From: Acanthosoma haemorrhoidale
Taxonomy: Eukaryota; Arthropoda; Insecta; Hemiptera; Acanthosomatidae
Reading direction: 5' to 3'
DNA: 64,000 bases
Assembly (NCBI GenBank): GCA_930367205.1
Contig: OV884015.1
Location: 33,037,288 to 33,101,287, forward strand
Shown: one piece after another, positions 1 through 13,430 of the stretch
Layout: every line of letters starts with the position of its first letter
Numbering within the stretch: position 1 is the first letter of the stretch
Translations under genes and position numbers: made by a program
The notes under the pieces: generated by a model
The model's database searches: none
Seen by the model: only the letters and a program-made list of their open reading frames with translations
Told to the model about the DNA's origin: nothing

Positions 1-1
1 C

Positions 2-523
2 CTGAGTGACCACCTGCGGGTATATCACGCGGAAAAGGGTCTGCCGGCGAATGAGGCAATGCCGAAGGCGGTGGCCGCTTACAATCATTCGATCCACACC
101 GCGACGGGGTTCTCCCCATTCGAGATCCTCTTTGGGCTGCGCGAAAGACGGAGAAATGGGGCAGAGACGGTAGCAGACAAGGGAATGGCGGAGAAAATGG
201 CGAGTAATACTGTCGGTTTGAGGAAAATATGCGACAAAGTCCGAGAAAGGGTAACGAGGGACAAAGCGAGACGAGTGGAACGGGAAAACCTCAAAGTCCG
301 GGATCGAATGGGGGAACTTAAAATCGGGACTATCGTCTATAAAAAACTAGGGTCAAATAGGAGCAAAGAGCTGGTGCGATATGAGGGCCCATTTAAAGTG
401 GTCGTGATTAGGGAACACAACGTCGTGACAATTGAGAGTATACGACCCCCTAAGAAGCGGCGAAATGTCCACATAGAACAGTTAAAGCTTCCACCAGGGG
501 GGGAGGTTGTAGATCAGGAATGA
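2..523 (+). CDS. pol: Pol polyprotein, integrase C-terminal part (partial)
   Basis: This open frame is already in progress at base 2 and ends with TGA at 521-523. It corresponds to roughly the last 173 residues of the 1107-residue pol at 41836-45159, starting just after the catalytic Glu of the DD35E core. It contains the conserved segment around YNHSIHTATGFSPFEILFG, typical of gypsy integrases, then a basic C-terminal domain with a GPFKVV-type core that in this family contributes to DNA binding. Two substitutions separate it from the other copy (TVG versus TVA in TVALRK, and ERV versus ERI). An ATG at 59 lies inside the frame but is not a genuine start. The frame is intact as far as it can be seen. 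Confidence 0.93.
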   Translation: MSDHLRVYHAEKGLPANEAMPKAVAAYNHSIHTATGFSPFEILFGLRERRRNGAETVADKGMAEKMASNTVGLRKICDKVRERVTRDKARRVERENLKVRDRMGELKIGTIVYKKLGSNRSKELVRYEGPFKVVVIREHNVVTIESIRPPKKRRNVHIEQLKLPPGGEVVDQE

Positions 524-578
524 GCTGGAGTGTCCTCGCAGCATACACGCAAGGAACATTGTAAATAGTTATAGTTAT

Positions 579-830
579 GTGATTTTTCCCACAGAAGTAT
601 TGTTTTTTTTTAAAAGTCAAAGTTTTCTTTTATGTTTTTTGTTTACAAGTGACAGTTGGTTTTTACGTTTTATAGGATTAGAGCTTAATGTGAGGGATTA
701 CAGGCTGTGTACGGGCGGGGCTGGCCTTTGCTCCTTTGTAACATTAGCGGAGCATTATTTGAATGGACTAAGACGTCCGAGTGTTGGACTTCAAAGTTTG
801 CGAATGGGTGTTCGTAAACTGGTGGGGGGG
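579..830 (+). other. 3' region between pol and LTR, with a retained small open frame
   Basis: This is the segment between the pol stop and the LTR. An 85-codon frame (579-836) runs through it into the first bases of the LTR. The same frame is open in the second copy (41523-41780, - strand), with four residue differences. It is hydrophobic at its N-terminus and resembles no envelope protein I know. It is too short for env and could be chance conservation between two young copies. It ends at the purine tract that primes plus-strand synthesis. Confidence 0.5.
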
Positions 831-1010
831 AGTTAAGTCCAGGCGCCGCTAGTGCCCAGCCTTAATCCCCAAACATATGTTATCTGTATATGTTTACAGG
901 TAATACCTATAGATAGAGGTATCTTGGTCTAAATAAAGCAGTCTTGTTATAACGTTCTACGTGTTCTTATTACCAACCTTTCTTAGCTTGTAATTCAATA
1001 AACATTAACT
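831..1010 (+). repeat. 3' LTR of gypsy-like copy 1 (180 bp)
   Basis: The LTR starts agttaagtcc directly after the purine tract and ends cattaact, so the termini are the inverted hexamers AGTTAA/TTAACT. A polyadenylation hexamer aataaa lies at 932-937. It carries the full version of the internal segment around 897-915 that is missing from the 5' LTR at 46504-46668. Confidence 0.93.
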
Positions 1011-1953
1011 TATATATATATATTTTTCTTTTTAGAGAGATTTAAAAAAAAAATATATATATATATATACTCAGTAGCCTCATGAGGCCTCTTTTTAAAC
1101 GAAGTATTATAGTTTACGTTTTTTTCTCGAACGTTCAACTAAATTACAATGCATAGAAATTCGTTCTCCCCTGTTTGTTATAAAGTTAAACCCTAACAAT
1201 TTAATGGAACGACTACATACACAGCACAAGAGCAGGAGGTTGCATGGTGAATGTCAACAAATATTACCTGCCTTGCTGTACACAAGTTTTTTCAAAAATA
1301 TTTTTCCTCTCCCCTGTATCTCTAGAAAGAAGGGTTTTGTGTAGTTTACCTTATGTTTAATGTCACATGATTAAAGGTGACATTATTCATGGGTGTAATA
1401 AATAATTAATAATAATTGGTAGCAAAAGACAAAATACCAATCCGGGACCTCCCAATATATCTCTAGTTAGTATTTTTTTCTTAAATATTAATAATTATAA
1501 ATAGTAGTGGGACCAATGCTACAAAAATGCCATAGTCTTTTTTATAATAAATATAGCAGTTCTGTATGAATTGAGCTACATTCACTTTTCTTAAGTCATA
1601 TCTTATCGAAGTCCAACTCTTCAATGAATCTGTGTAATTGCCGACTTAAAGTTGTTGCCAACTGATGTTGTCCCATTGTCATGGTACGCTTGATCAGGTA
1701 ATAATGACGGGACCGTGGATTAGATCGAAGATCGGAAAACGAGTTACGAGTAGTTCTCAAAACTGATCACAGAAGTACTGAAGTGAACAGGGTTAGAACT
1801 CTAGGCAGAGGTCCAAATGCAGGCTTTTATCGATCTGCTAGCTCTCTTTATAGCCCTTCTAACTGTGGTCTCAGCCTCAGTTATGTAGGCTATGGCTCAA
1901 TAACAATATATATGCACACACGTATATATATGTATATATATATAGAGAGAGAG
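1011..1953. other. AT-rich spacer with TA tracts
   Basis: No gene is supported here. TA-dinucleotide runs occur at about 1011-1021 and 1054-1069 and again at about 1923-1943, where the run grades into GA repeats abutting the mariner end. Confidence 0.6.
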
Positions 1954-2700
1954 AGGTTGGCAAGGAAAGTAATTTCGGTTTTTTAGTGTTAAATAAAACT
2001 CAATTTTTTCTACACAATAAATGAACTTTAATCATTCAAATATCTTCCATTTTGTTCTATCACCTTTTGCCACATTTCTGGTAACTTCATGATCCCGCGC
2101 TCATTGAACTTCTGGTCCTAATCAGCAAAAAACTCAACTAAGTCCGATTTGAGGTCTTTGTTATTACTAAAATTTTTACCAGTTAAGAAGTTTTGTAAAC
2201 TTCGAAATAAATGATAATCCGACGGTGCAAGGTCAGGGCTGTATGGGGGATGCGACATCACTTCCCAACAAAGCTCCAATAGTATCGTACGTGTTGCTAA
2301 AGATGTGTGAGGCCTCGCATTGTCTTGGCGTAGCCCAAATATCGAGCTTCTTAACAAGTCCAAGACGTCTTATACGACTTTCAATTGTTGTGTGTGATAC
2401 ATTTAACAGTCTTCCAAAGTTATATGACGATTCAATTCAATTATAGCTTTCATTTTGTCATCGTCATCTTCAGAAGGTCAACCAGAACGTTGGTCAACTT
2501 TCATTGAAAAATCTCTAGAACGAAATGTTTTAAACCAATTATGGTACGTGCGATCTGTTAATCAATTAACGCCATAAACTTCACTTATCTCTTTGCGAGC
2601 CTCAGCCACTTTCTTGCCTTTATGAAGGTATCGACAACCAAATGTCATAAGAATAGCATCACATAATGCTAATAGTGCTGTGAAAACGATTTAATGACAA
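1954..2700 (-). pseudogene. Internally deleted mariner transposon
   Basis: The low-coordinate end begins aggttggcaaggaaagtaat, a classic mariner terminal inverted repeat next to a TA/GA tract. Reading the - strand, about 2690-2445 encodes a mariner N-terminal helix-turn-helix region (TYHNWFKTFRSRDF, then RSG*PSE) with two in-frame TGA codons where sense codons are expected. About 2390-2345 gives RLGLVKKLDIW, and about 2330-2060 gives the C-terminal catalytic part (QDNARPHTS, PPYSPDLAPSDYHLF). The middle of the transposase, including the first catalytic Asp region, is missing between LDIW and QDNARPHTS, with a frame change at the junction. The protein is therefore dead. A far-end inverted repeat is at best highly degenerate (about 2692-2714). 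Confidence 0.9.
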
Positions 2701-2719
2701 TTTGCCCAAGCCACTTAAG

Positions 2720-5700
2720 TTTAGGAATGGTAATTATTACGATACATATTGAAATTATTTTGAATATTTTTGGAAATATGTATAGAAATGAGTATTTTCG
2801 TTTCAACATCAATTGAGGGTTCGTGTAAAATTATATGTCTCAAAGTCGATCATGAGACATACAATACCAGAAAAGATAGGCAAAGAGATCTTTGTCACAG
2901 GAAGTTCAATCTTACCTAAGAATGTATAAATTTATTTAAAATTCCTCCAGTATGGTTAATGCAGTCGAAATGTTTACGATAAATAAATTTAATGAAAATC
3001 TATCATCAGTCATTGCATATAACCCCACAAAGTCTATCACACATTTATATATTCTTCTGGTTATGATAATAACAATCCACAGTCAGTTATCTGAAATTCT
3101 ATATATTCTATATAAAAGTCTATTATATTTTGTCTTTTATTAGGGTAATCAGATAAATGTATATTTATTTAATTATTTTTGAATTGGTGAGATTGATAAG
3201 TATCTTTTTTAAAATAAAATTCATCAAAATAGCCTCTAATGAATTGAAACATTACAATGGTAAAATGTATTTCATTAAACATTGGAAAATCGATTGACGA
3301 CAATATAGTCGATGTATAATTTGGACAATAATTGGGTCCATGTAAAATGTTGAGCTGACGCCAGAAAAAGGAAAGGAGCAATTAGGTACGTTAGATATAA
3401 AAAAAAAAATTGGCCCTTTCTTCTGTAAAGAAGAAGGATATTGAAAAGGAAGTTAATTGTTTTTGTAATCAAGCACAATATGTATATATAAATATATATA
3501 GTGTGTATATGTGTATGCATGTACGTATCTTTTTATTAAATCAACATTAATTTTGTTTTTAATAATTAAGATCTAATATTACATTTTCAATACCCTATTC
3601 ACTTGGTTTTCCCAGACCACCCCTCTTAGAAATCTGCCGGAGATGTCAATAGTCGACTGGAGGCCCCGTGGGAAATCAGTTGAGTACACTCTCTTTGTCT
3701 CGGAAACATTTCAAAAATGTCAAAGAGAAACCAATGTAGGCTGTACCACAACAAAGAATAAGTTGGGATCCACCAGGGGATTATAAACCGCACAAGAAAC
3801 AAAAGTATTATACAAATGTAGATTTTTTTCTTATGTCGTGTAATCGAACATCATTAACCTTGAGTAGCTAGCTTTAGACCGATTGGCTTACACTTAAGCT
3901 AATATAGGTCAACAATCACCGTAAACGCTAAACACAGTAATTAGTAAATATTGATTTTGGTTCCAATTCTTTAATAACTCGACATTATTAGAATTAGCCT
4001 GTCAATGACATTTGATAACCAATTAATTACGCTACTAGTCAATACAATATTCTCAAAAAAATCTGGGCAACATCAATACAACGTAAGTACTTTTTAAAAA
4101 AAATATATTCCACAATCCAGCGTCAGTGCTGTTGAGATCAAACTCGAACCGAGTACTGTATGTTTTAACCACACGAACAGGGTAATACCTACCGACAACA
4201 CTAGGTGCCCTCTAGCTCAAAGATGGAAATTATACTTCTGTAGAGCTGAACTTAATAAAATGCTACATACAATGTATTTAACCATGTGGAGCAAGTACAT
4301 TGTAAACTAGTTATATTCATTATTTCAATACGTTTAATTTGCGGGAAATAAAAAAACAAGTTCCTTAGCGTGAATACGACATGTTTGGGTGATGTGTCCT
4401 TAATCTCTCACACAACAGGCCCAAGAATATAAAACTAAAAATGCAATTAATGTCCCTAAATCACATTCTTTACTTCTTTTTTAGGAAACCTTTTGTTATA
4501 ACATATGTTATGAATTATTTTCCCTTAAAAATATAAAATGATACTAAATATAAAAACAATCAAAATCGAATGAACTTGCTCAGGTGAGGTCAGGTCACTT
4601 CAACTAATTGCCTTTCAGTTCATCAATAATGAATAGTACGGGATGCTACATTGAGCTGAACGTGTATAGGACCTCTACAACCTCCAACTTGGAAACAATG
4701 CTACATTGCATGTAGCATTCGTTTAAGGATTCATGGAATTTTGGTCCATACGTGTTTTCAGTCTGACCATTGTTTCAAAATATTTATGACATTTCCTCGA
4801 ATAAAATGCCTCTGACCTCGCTGCTCATACGCGACAAGTCACCATCTGTGCAGTGAATATTTTATTTTGTCCCTGTCACCCGGTAAAGGAAAATATATTT
4901 ATGTTTATTATCAAATAAAAATAATGTTTATTGTTATTGAAATTGTTATCTGACTCAATAAAAAAACTGTTTATTGAAGTATCAGTTCATTTATCAGAAT
5001 TAGTCCAGGTCAGTTTGTTCCACATCTTGATATTGGTAGATTTTATGCTCTCAAATCGTGAGTTTATTCTCTCAAATCAAGATTTTATTAATCTGCCCTT
5101 TGACTTCCGTTTTGTGGACAAAGTTGATTGGCTTATTCCCAGCTCCCGGTCTAGAGGTTTGTTAGAAACGCCATTTCCTAAATGTTCAATTATTTATTTC
5201 AATAACGGTGCTTTTCATTCGATATTTTGAATTTAGACGGATTTAAACTGTTAATGTAGTAAAGCGGTAGGAAGCCATAACGAACGGTATCCCAGTGTGG
5301 GATTCCACGAATTCAATACAAAGCGAGCTCGTTAATCACAGCCTTTACTTAGACCATTGGTAAAATTAAGGTCCGTGGTTAACATTACATTCCCATTAAG
5401 CCGTAAGTTGCATACTCGGAAAATTTGTTTTCCGCCCCTAAAGAGATGGGGATCAGGGATGGCTTAGTAAATATAGGCCCTCATTCGCTAGAATTCTGTG
5501 GTGATGACGAACAGCTGATCCAGGCGCGTATTGAAGACTGGATTCCTAGCTAGGAATCCGACCTAAAGCGCTGCCGTAATTCAATCCACCGGACAAAGTT
5601 CTTCGGCTGCCGTCTTACCACTTTTGCCTGTTTTATTCTAGTAGTAGGCTTAAAATACCGTAAAACGGCCATGGCAAATAATTTGATTAAAATATAGTAC

Positions 5701-7264
5701 ATGTAAACATGAATGTATATTATTGTTATCAAAATATTAAAATTAGATTAAATTGTATTTTTTTAGAGTCAACAGTGCGTTCATACTCATACACTTTTAT
5801 AAAATTCTAGTGATAAATAAGGAAAATAAACAATAACGAAATGGGGAGGTAACCTAGCTGCGAACCAACTAACCAAACTCGAAGGAATCAAAATCGTTGA
5901 AATATCCGTAAAAAACGACTTTTTTTACATTACTTTTAAATTTCGTTTTTGTGTTCGAATGTTTAAGGTGGCCTTAACCATGAGGTGAAACTCCTAATTC
6001 TAAATATACGATAGCTTCTGGGCTGCCACGATACGTATTAATATTTAGTGAAACATGAGCACCATTTTCGCTTTTATAATATTTTCTTTGATTCTTGTTG
6101 TTGTATTCAAGAGTTAAATGACTTGGCTGCTAAATAAGAGTAATGTTCTGCTGAATGTACATTTAAAGTTTCGGATGGACTTGATCAATTTACCTACAAC
6201 ATGGAGGCAGAGGAATGACGATCGCCTCGAAAATGTTCGAAATCAAAGGCAAAGTCCCATCCGATTTGGTGAAAATTGAATTTTATTTTCTGAAACATGT
6301 TCGTGTTTACATTGCTTTCTACGATTTCCTGGTGGTTATCGGATGCATTGCAATTTCTGTATTCCTTTATGTGTCAAGCAGTAAATCGTAAACAGTTTGC
6401 AGGTGATCAAATCTGAATGCAAATCATGAACAGCTCACTCACGATATCATGATGAATTCTCACTGCTCTTAGCCTTGTGCTTGTTGTTCCTAGAGGTGTT
6501 ATAAATCCCACGAAATGTTGACGCTAAAATATTACCGCGCACAAACGCCATAAAGTTTTATTACGTGCGTACATAACCCAGTGACCGACTTTTTCCCCTG
6601 GGAGGAAATTAATGACGGGCATTTTTCTTATCATTGACGTATGCGTGCTCATTTAACTATTACGTCACGAGGTGTAAGTAAGTCCGTCTTGAGTACGGTC
6701 ACGAATCCAGATTAGTTCCCAAGTCATGAATTTAGTATCACATAATCTAATATTTTTCTAAAAACTTTTATATAACTAAAATAGTGTAGTATGCACGTTA
6801 ATAGCTACTATTAGATTATTAAGATGTTAATGATAAATTAAGAAGAAATATATAGTTATAGAAGGAAAATGCATGAAAAAGAAACGAAATATCTACCAAA
6901 TACCAAAATGTATTCCACAGAACAAAAATGAGTTTTGTATAGACCGGAGACTATTTTATTAGACCACACATGAAGAATTTAGAACATAAATTTCCAACAG
7001 TTTCGATTCTTCAACATCAGGTCAAAACTTCCATGACCGTGTGACCTAAACTGGCTGAAATATAAACTTTGCCTGTATTTGTCCCTTAGGGATCGATCAC
7101 TTGGGAAAATGTGTGGAATTTCTGTCTTGAGTTTTCAAATGGTAGAGCAACTATCTGACATGAAATAAATGATATTGGGATGGTTAATTGATGAAATCGC
7201 GCAAAGTGAAAGAACATTGTTCATAACAGGATCCTTAATATTAAAAATTAATTCATGGTAAAAA
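2720..7264. other. AT-rich non-coding stretch
   Basis: No gene is recognised. Open frames here are at most about 100 codons, with AT-driven composition. A TA/TG microsatellite lies at about 3479-3520. A possible degraded tRNA B-box (ggttcgagtttg on the - strand) lies near 4140-4152. The moderately GC-richer patches at about 3590-3790 and 5260-5640 resemble nothing I know. Confidence 0.5.
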
Positions 7265-7320
7265 ACGTCGGGTATCGAATTTCCAGTATCCGGTCGACCA
7301 GCTGAGCTAGCCTGCACGAG
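7265..7320 (-). repeat. tRNA-like SINE head fragment
   Basis: The - strand reads ggctagctcagctggtcgac, an A-box-like D-arm, followed after a short spacer by attcgataccc, a B-box-like T-arm. The A-to-B spacing is shorter than in a functional tRNA and no acceptor stem closes it, so this is a tRNA-derived SINE head or tRNA relic rather than a tRNA gene. Confidence 0.4.
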
Positions 7321-7326
7321 AATTGT

Positions 7327-10300
7327 TTTATTATGAATCCCCATTTAGGCTAGACTTTCGCAATCGCTGGGCTGGACTAGTTCCCATTCTGCCAGTTTAT
7401 TTTTTGTAAGCAAACAATTATTGATAATTAACAGTATCAATGTTAATAACCTATCCTAGATTCAAATCCTTGACCTCCTAATCGCTCTTTCTAATTGAAA
7501 TATTACGAATAGAACGGCAACCGCGTCAATATGAAATCAGCTGGATTACACGCATGTTATAACTGATATTTGTTATTGCAAATTATAATCAAACAAGCAT
7601 ATTTGAGAGAGAAATAATAGCTTTTTGTGGCATTTTATCTCTCTGGTCACTATGCCGGTCATTTCAATATATTATTTTGAGTTATTATTATACTATGTAC
7701 ATTTATGCCTATCTTTTGTTTAATTCGTTGTTCATAGTACAGCTCAGCTGGTTTGATACAAAAATGTTACATGTCTGCGTAAAATCGTTAAAGCTACTTT
7801 ATCCAATACTGGTGAGCTTCGAAAGATGGGTCGCGTGTCCTGATCTTCCGGCCAATGACTACCAGAACCTTAAATTTACTTTTTGTATTTGTCATTAATA
7901 GTTTTCTTGAGGCTGTTTTTTTGATAGAGAACATTTTCTTCGCATCTCTTAATCACGACCTGTCGACCGCAGCGTGTTATTAACCACTTTGTATCCCTAT
8001 TATCATACAGGAAAAAATCGTAGTTAACTAGTGCTTAACCTTTGTTGCACACAATTCCCATGACGTGTCCTCTATCTTTGTCAGTGTATCAGGGATTAAA
8101 CGTTTCTTTTCTACCTGTAAGATAGATTGTTGCCATGAGTGCTACAGAATGAGGTTAGTGATTGAATTACCCGCTACTTTGGCAAAGCTGCCTATTGAAG
8201 GTAAGTGACTTTCCTCACGCGACCAGGTGTTACACAATTAGGGCTGTGGTTTTTAACTCGTATGTCTAGCGAGTAATATAACTACTCATTCCCGAGCCCT
8301 AGGAGATAGGATCTACTTTTAATTGAACCACCTACATGTATCTTATACTATTCCAGCCATGAAAATGTTTCAATCTTTCTGAAATTATAAAGGTACATGT
8401 CAAAATATATTCATTGCTTGATTTTCATCGATATAGATGGTTGAGTAAGTAACATGATCAACTTACTATAAAAAAAACTTTGTACAGTTGTATAATAGAT
8501 ATATTTAGTATGATTCTTTTCAGAATTCAACCTTGTTGTAATATCACAGAAGCATTAATTGTTGATTTCATTTTTTTTCCGGTATAGTTTAAATTCTGCA
8601 TGTGGTTAGTATCTTTCTTTTTAGAATTCATACATCCTTTATGAAATATTGCGGGATTGTCAAATTTGTAATAAGTTTACAAATTACACACTAAAGATTT
8701 CTGCGAAGTCGTAATTGTTAATTTAATGTAACTATGTAGTATTACATTAGACCAAGCATATTTTTAATCTTTTTCGTAAGTGCCGAGATTATTTTTTTTG
8801 AATTTAGCTATTTTAGTGTAATTTTGTTATTAATTTATTTTTTTGTTCTGCGGACTCTTAATCATGCTTTGTATTTAATAAAATCATAGGCGCTCTTACT
8901 TTTAACACACATTACGTTCCTGTCATTAGTAGTTAATTAGTTTTAACGTTTCCATTGAAGTAAGCCCATTTCTCACCGCTACGAACAAATGAATGCTTCA
9001 TGTTGATGCTTAGGGAAGGTGCTTAATGTGCGAACCCTCGTAAGCACTAAGGCAGACAGCCTTGCCTTGCCTAGACAGGCGAAGAAGAAAGGCAATAGAA
9101 GGCTTGACTGATAGTGTCCTCTGTTTTTGTGATCTATAAGAAGGAACGCTGGAGACTCGGGCTGATGAATGCCCTCTGTCTAATATCTGCTACTCGTGCT
9201 GCTAACACTGACGTGCTGCTAGGTCACATAATTCCCCAGAATTCCTGACCCAGGACTGACATTAACCCTCGGAATAAATCTTCCAACAAGTCGCCCGGCC
9301 GTCTCTGCTACCATCTGAATTACAAATGTGCTCGCTCTCGGTTTATTCTCGGTTCTTTTGAAATTGAAAACAGCTCCGGTTATACCACAGTCCCATCAAG
9401 GTAGGGTGGATCCAAATTAGGTGTCCATTTCAACGCAGCCAAAAATATTGCTTTCATTGTCTATTCTATGCAGGTTGTTAGGCAGCCCGGTTTTGCATGA
9501 AGGATATACTTATTAAATTGACGACCTACAACGTAAAGCACAGAAAAAAATAACGGGTACGTAGGGTTGTATTTCGTGTATTTGTGTTTTTCTGTCCGTT
9601 CTATCTTCTTAAAATAATGAAGGTACATTTAAACAGACCTTGGGTTGCACCTTACTAATTATAGCAACAGTAAAAAAATTAACCTTAAAAAAAGTTAACT
9701 TTGTCTCTTTTGTTTATTTTCCAACAATTAATTCCTAGAAAGAGCCGATTTTTTATTGAAATTTCTGGCCTTTGTTTCCCCCAGAAACGTATATTTGATC
9801 AATAGCTTTCATGTTTTTTTATCAAATGAAATGAAAATATTTTGGATTGAAATAATCTGTAAAATTACGTCAGAGCCACCGAGCAACTGTGATATCTAAT
9901 ATGCTTACTTTTAGATAAATGATAGTTTATAATTTATTACTAATTATCACTGATTATGCGAGAGCAGCTAAAGAGATCAGGAATTGTCTTGGCTAAGACT
10001 GTGATGTCTCGGTTTTAAGGGAACTTGTGGATCTTTTCAACCCCGAACCTTTTTTCTTTTGATCAACATTTATTTTTAAGAATTTATCTAACCTTCAGTT
10101 CAATATCAGAAATCCTTTCTCAGTTTAATTAACGTGACTCAAAAAAAAAATTGTGAGGTATCGACAGTCTATTGATCTGTAATTAAAAATATATCTTTCT
10201 TATCAAGTTAATTAGATACATAATAAATGAATAAGTGCTTAAATGTACAATTAAAAAAAAAAGAAATTACGAATATTTAAAATTAAACACATTAAAGGTT

Positions 10301-13130
10301 ATGGACCTTAACCCGTTAGCCAGAATCGGCTTTTGGCCAATTTAATTCATTTTATGTAAAATAGAATAAAGATATAAGTAAATTAGTCATATTAACCAAA
10401 TAAAACAAACCAACAACATTTGTAAACAAAATTATACATAAGTAAGTTATCTGTATTTTACAGCTACAACTAAGTGAAACACAAAACACAGCACAACAAC
10501 TTCAAAGCATTTATTCAAGAGAACTGAATACTCATGTGAATTTTGTGAAGCATAAATATATCAAATTTTTGGACAAAATTAAAAAAACATATATACCTTT
10601 CCCCCTTATTTTTAAGTTCATGTAGATTATGTGCTAACTGCAGATATATTTTAGAGAAGTTACCTCGAATAGCCTCTGTAAATTGTTTAACTGTACAGAA
10701 ACTTGCAGGGGTTGATGTTCAATAAGTTTTCCCCACCACCACGTATTACCCATTGATCGGTCAGATTTTACTTTTTTTTTGATTGTTTGCGCTTATCATG
10801 ACTTAATTTTTCAGCTTATAACGTTTTGGCGCTATGAAGTTAATCGAGGTATAAAATTGACTTTGTTTCAATCAACACTTTGTGAAATATTGGTTGGAGC
10901 TTAGTAAATTAAAACTACAGCAAGTAAATACTGTCATGTGTGCTTTGGATACTTAATCACTCCAAACTCATTTTGTTTTTTATAATTAGCTTATAAAGAT
11001 TTCAAAATTGAGCTGGAAGGAAAAGATAAGTTTTTCTTACCACAGCACACGAGATTACTTTGGGTCCTCGGCGATCAGCGGCAGCTACTGGTGAAATATA
11101 AGAGCATACATTGATTCAACAGCTAAAGTTCTGAGGGAGCATAAGTCCTGGAGCGATGACAGCTTGACATATTTCTTAGCCGAGTCAACTGGTTCAACTT
11201 TCTCACTTGTGCCGATTTATCGGCCAAGTTGTGATTTGTAGTTCATATCTAAGGCCATAGCCTATACCATTGCTAGAAATATAAGGAGTCTCCTCAGATT
11301 ATTTGTTGAACCAATTATTTGTTTAAAGACATTGAAAAATTATTAGTTTTTGTCTCTTCATAATGTAATAGCTATTTTCTAGATGTCTCTAAGGTTTATT
11401 TAAACTAAAACGGAAAATATCATGAGCTTCATAGGGCAGTGCAATCAAAAAGTTACACACTTTATTAATATTTGTTTGAAGATTCTATTAGTTACATTAA
11501 AAATTGTTCTCAATCAGTAACAAATATTTGTCAGGCGAAATACTCCAAAAGAAAAAAAAAATAATACATAAAATTATGCACCATCTATATCTTCAAGTTT
11601 TTTTTTGGGCAGATATCGATAGATTTGTTTAAGTTGTTCTATGTAAATAAAAACTTCTATTAAATTTTTTTTAAAACACACTGGAAAGAAGTATTTCTGT
11701 TATGACTGCTTTTTAGTTTTCATAAAGTAATTATTTCTTGGCTTTTTGTTCTGTTTTTCTTTTTATGCATATTTAAAAAATATGTAAACAGTAATTGATG
11801 TAAAAATATTGATTGACGGTAAAATTATGTGTATATAGACTCCCTTTGATCAACTAGAAGTCTAATGCTTCTTTTATTTTTTTGTTGGCTTATGTTAACT
11901 CGCTTGTATTTAATTATATTTATTGCAGTTTTGTTTATTTCGCGTGTATTTAAGTCAATGATTGATGGCTATTGCGCCTGTTCTTAGCATTAGACATTCT
12001 TTGAATTGCCTGAAGTTGAAGTAGCATGTGCTATACGGCCCCTGACTCACTCAGTCCAAATAATTCAATTTGTCCTGCAAATAGAAAGCGGCCAGGGCAG
12101 CCTTGAGGACTCAGAGCCAGGGAACCAAGCCACTCCTTTCCTTGCTTGTTACGTCGTCTACAGACAACCGGTCGATCTACCGGCGACCTTTAGCCCCACG
12201 TTTTATTTTTGGGGTTGAGGGGGGAGGGATAAATCAACTAGGAATGGAAGGCAGATCACCGATTTTCCAATTTACAGAGTTCCAAGTGAGACTTCTGTTT
12301 TGTAGTAAATTGTAAATTGAAACATAATAGCAAAAAAGTGACACATAAGCTTATCAGACAGGAAAAGTCTATTAGTAAATAACCTTTACACTGAAGTGAA
12401 AATTTAGGCTTCAGAAAAAATCCTTTGGGTGTTACTTCTCTAATTGGACAAAAAATGTTTTAATAAATCGACCCTAGTAATCCAACACACTTCAAACAGA
12501 TGAGATTCCATAAAATAGCTTTTTTACCCTCAACTATGCTTTTCGATAGCAAAAAGAGCAATAATGGTAAGACAGCCCATTTCCTTGCGAAAATCTAATA
12601 AAATTTCTAGGAGGAAGGGGAACTTTTCTAAGCGAGGTAGAGGAAAGTGAAGTGCATTTGAATACCGCGAGGGAATGGTGCTGGCCATAATATGCAGATC
12701 GCTGATTATCATATCCTTCCTTCCAATTTATTCTGCAATATGATAGCGGATTGATTTAAATAGCGCCTGCTTGGCATGTAGATAACAACTTCTCCTTGCC
12801 TACTTCGTCGAGTCGGATCAAGTTACAACGGCTTGCGGCTTTCCTATGCCAAGTTCTCAAGACTGGCAAGTAGTGCATTATATATCGAAATATTTCTATT
12901 TGTTTCTTGCAAAACACCGAGGTTTTCCAAACACCCAAATTTAAATTTTAATTAAATAATAAACAACAAGTAGCCAAGTGACCCCTGAAGGCCGGCCGGA
13001 GCCAAGACTGCACTCCAGCTTGAGATGTTAGGGAACGAAGTTGGCACGGGTCTCATATTACCAATACTACGTTTCTCATCAGCTCGATCCATCGACAGTT
13101 AAATAATCTTTGTAGAGGAGAGTCTTTAAA
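7327..13130. other. AT-rich non-coding stretch
   Basis: No gene is supported. Frames are short. One ATG-initiated run at 8149-8200 ends at a consensus splice donor (AAG|GTAAGT); it is listed as a weak finding only. A GC-richer patch at about 9000-9420 and another at about 12000-12230 show no recognisable domain or repeat. Confidence 0.5.
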
Positions 13131-13430
13131 AAAAAATAAATAAAAGCTTTATTATGAAGTACAATCAAAACACTGGTATATACAAATATTAACAGTTACG
13201 TTACTACATACTGGGCGGATGTCTAAGCACAAGTGGGGCCTGTGGCTAAAGCTGAAACATATATATATATATATGTATAGGAAAAGGATAATATTACGGG
13301 AATAGGGAGGGTGGTCTTGGAGGGATGCGGTTGCTTACTTAAAAATAACAGGAGCCATCAGTGACTTCCATGAAGTCATGGGGCAGGTACACAGTTTGCT
13401 CAGGTCCCTTCTACTTTTGGCATTATATAT
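13131..13430 (-). mobile_element. Candidate 3' end of another LINE
   Basis: Read on the - strand, this segment ends with ataataaagcttttatttat followed by an A-rich run, as expected of a retroposed polyadenylated RNA. The preceding 250 bp are GC-richer than the surroundings, apart from a TA run at about 13258-13275. No coding remnant was recognised, so assignment rests only on the tail and the composition break. Confidence 0.3.

Larger units (their letters stand above)
1..1010 (+). mobile_element. 3' end of Ty3/gypsy-like LTR retrotransposon, copy 1
   Basis: This is the 3' part of an LTR retrotransposon that enters the window from the left. In order it holds the pol C-terminus (stop at 521-523), about 300 bp of 3' region, a purine tract (ggtggggggg at 821-830) and a complete 180-bp LTR (831-1010). 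It matches the - strand element at 41349-46668 almost base for base; only 2 of roughly 173 pol residues differ. The base run after the LTR begins tata, which could be its target duplication, but the other flank is outside the window. The near identity indicates that the family moved recently. Confidence 0.95.
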
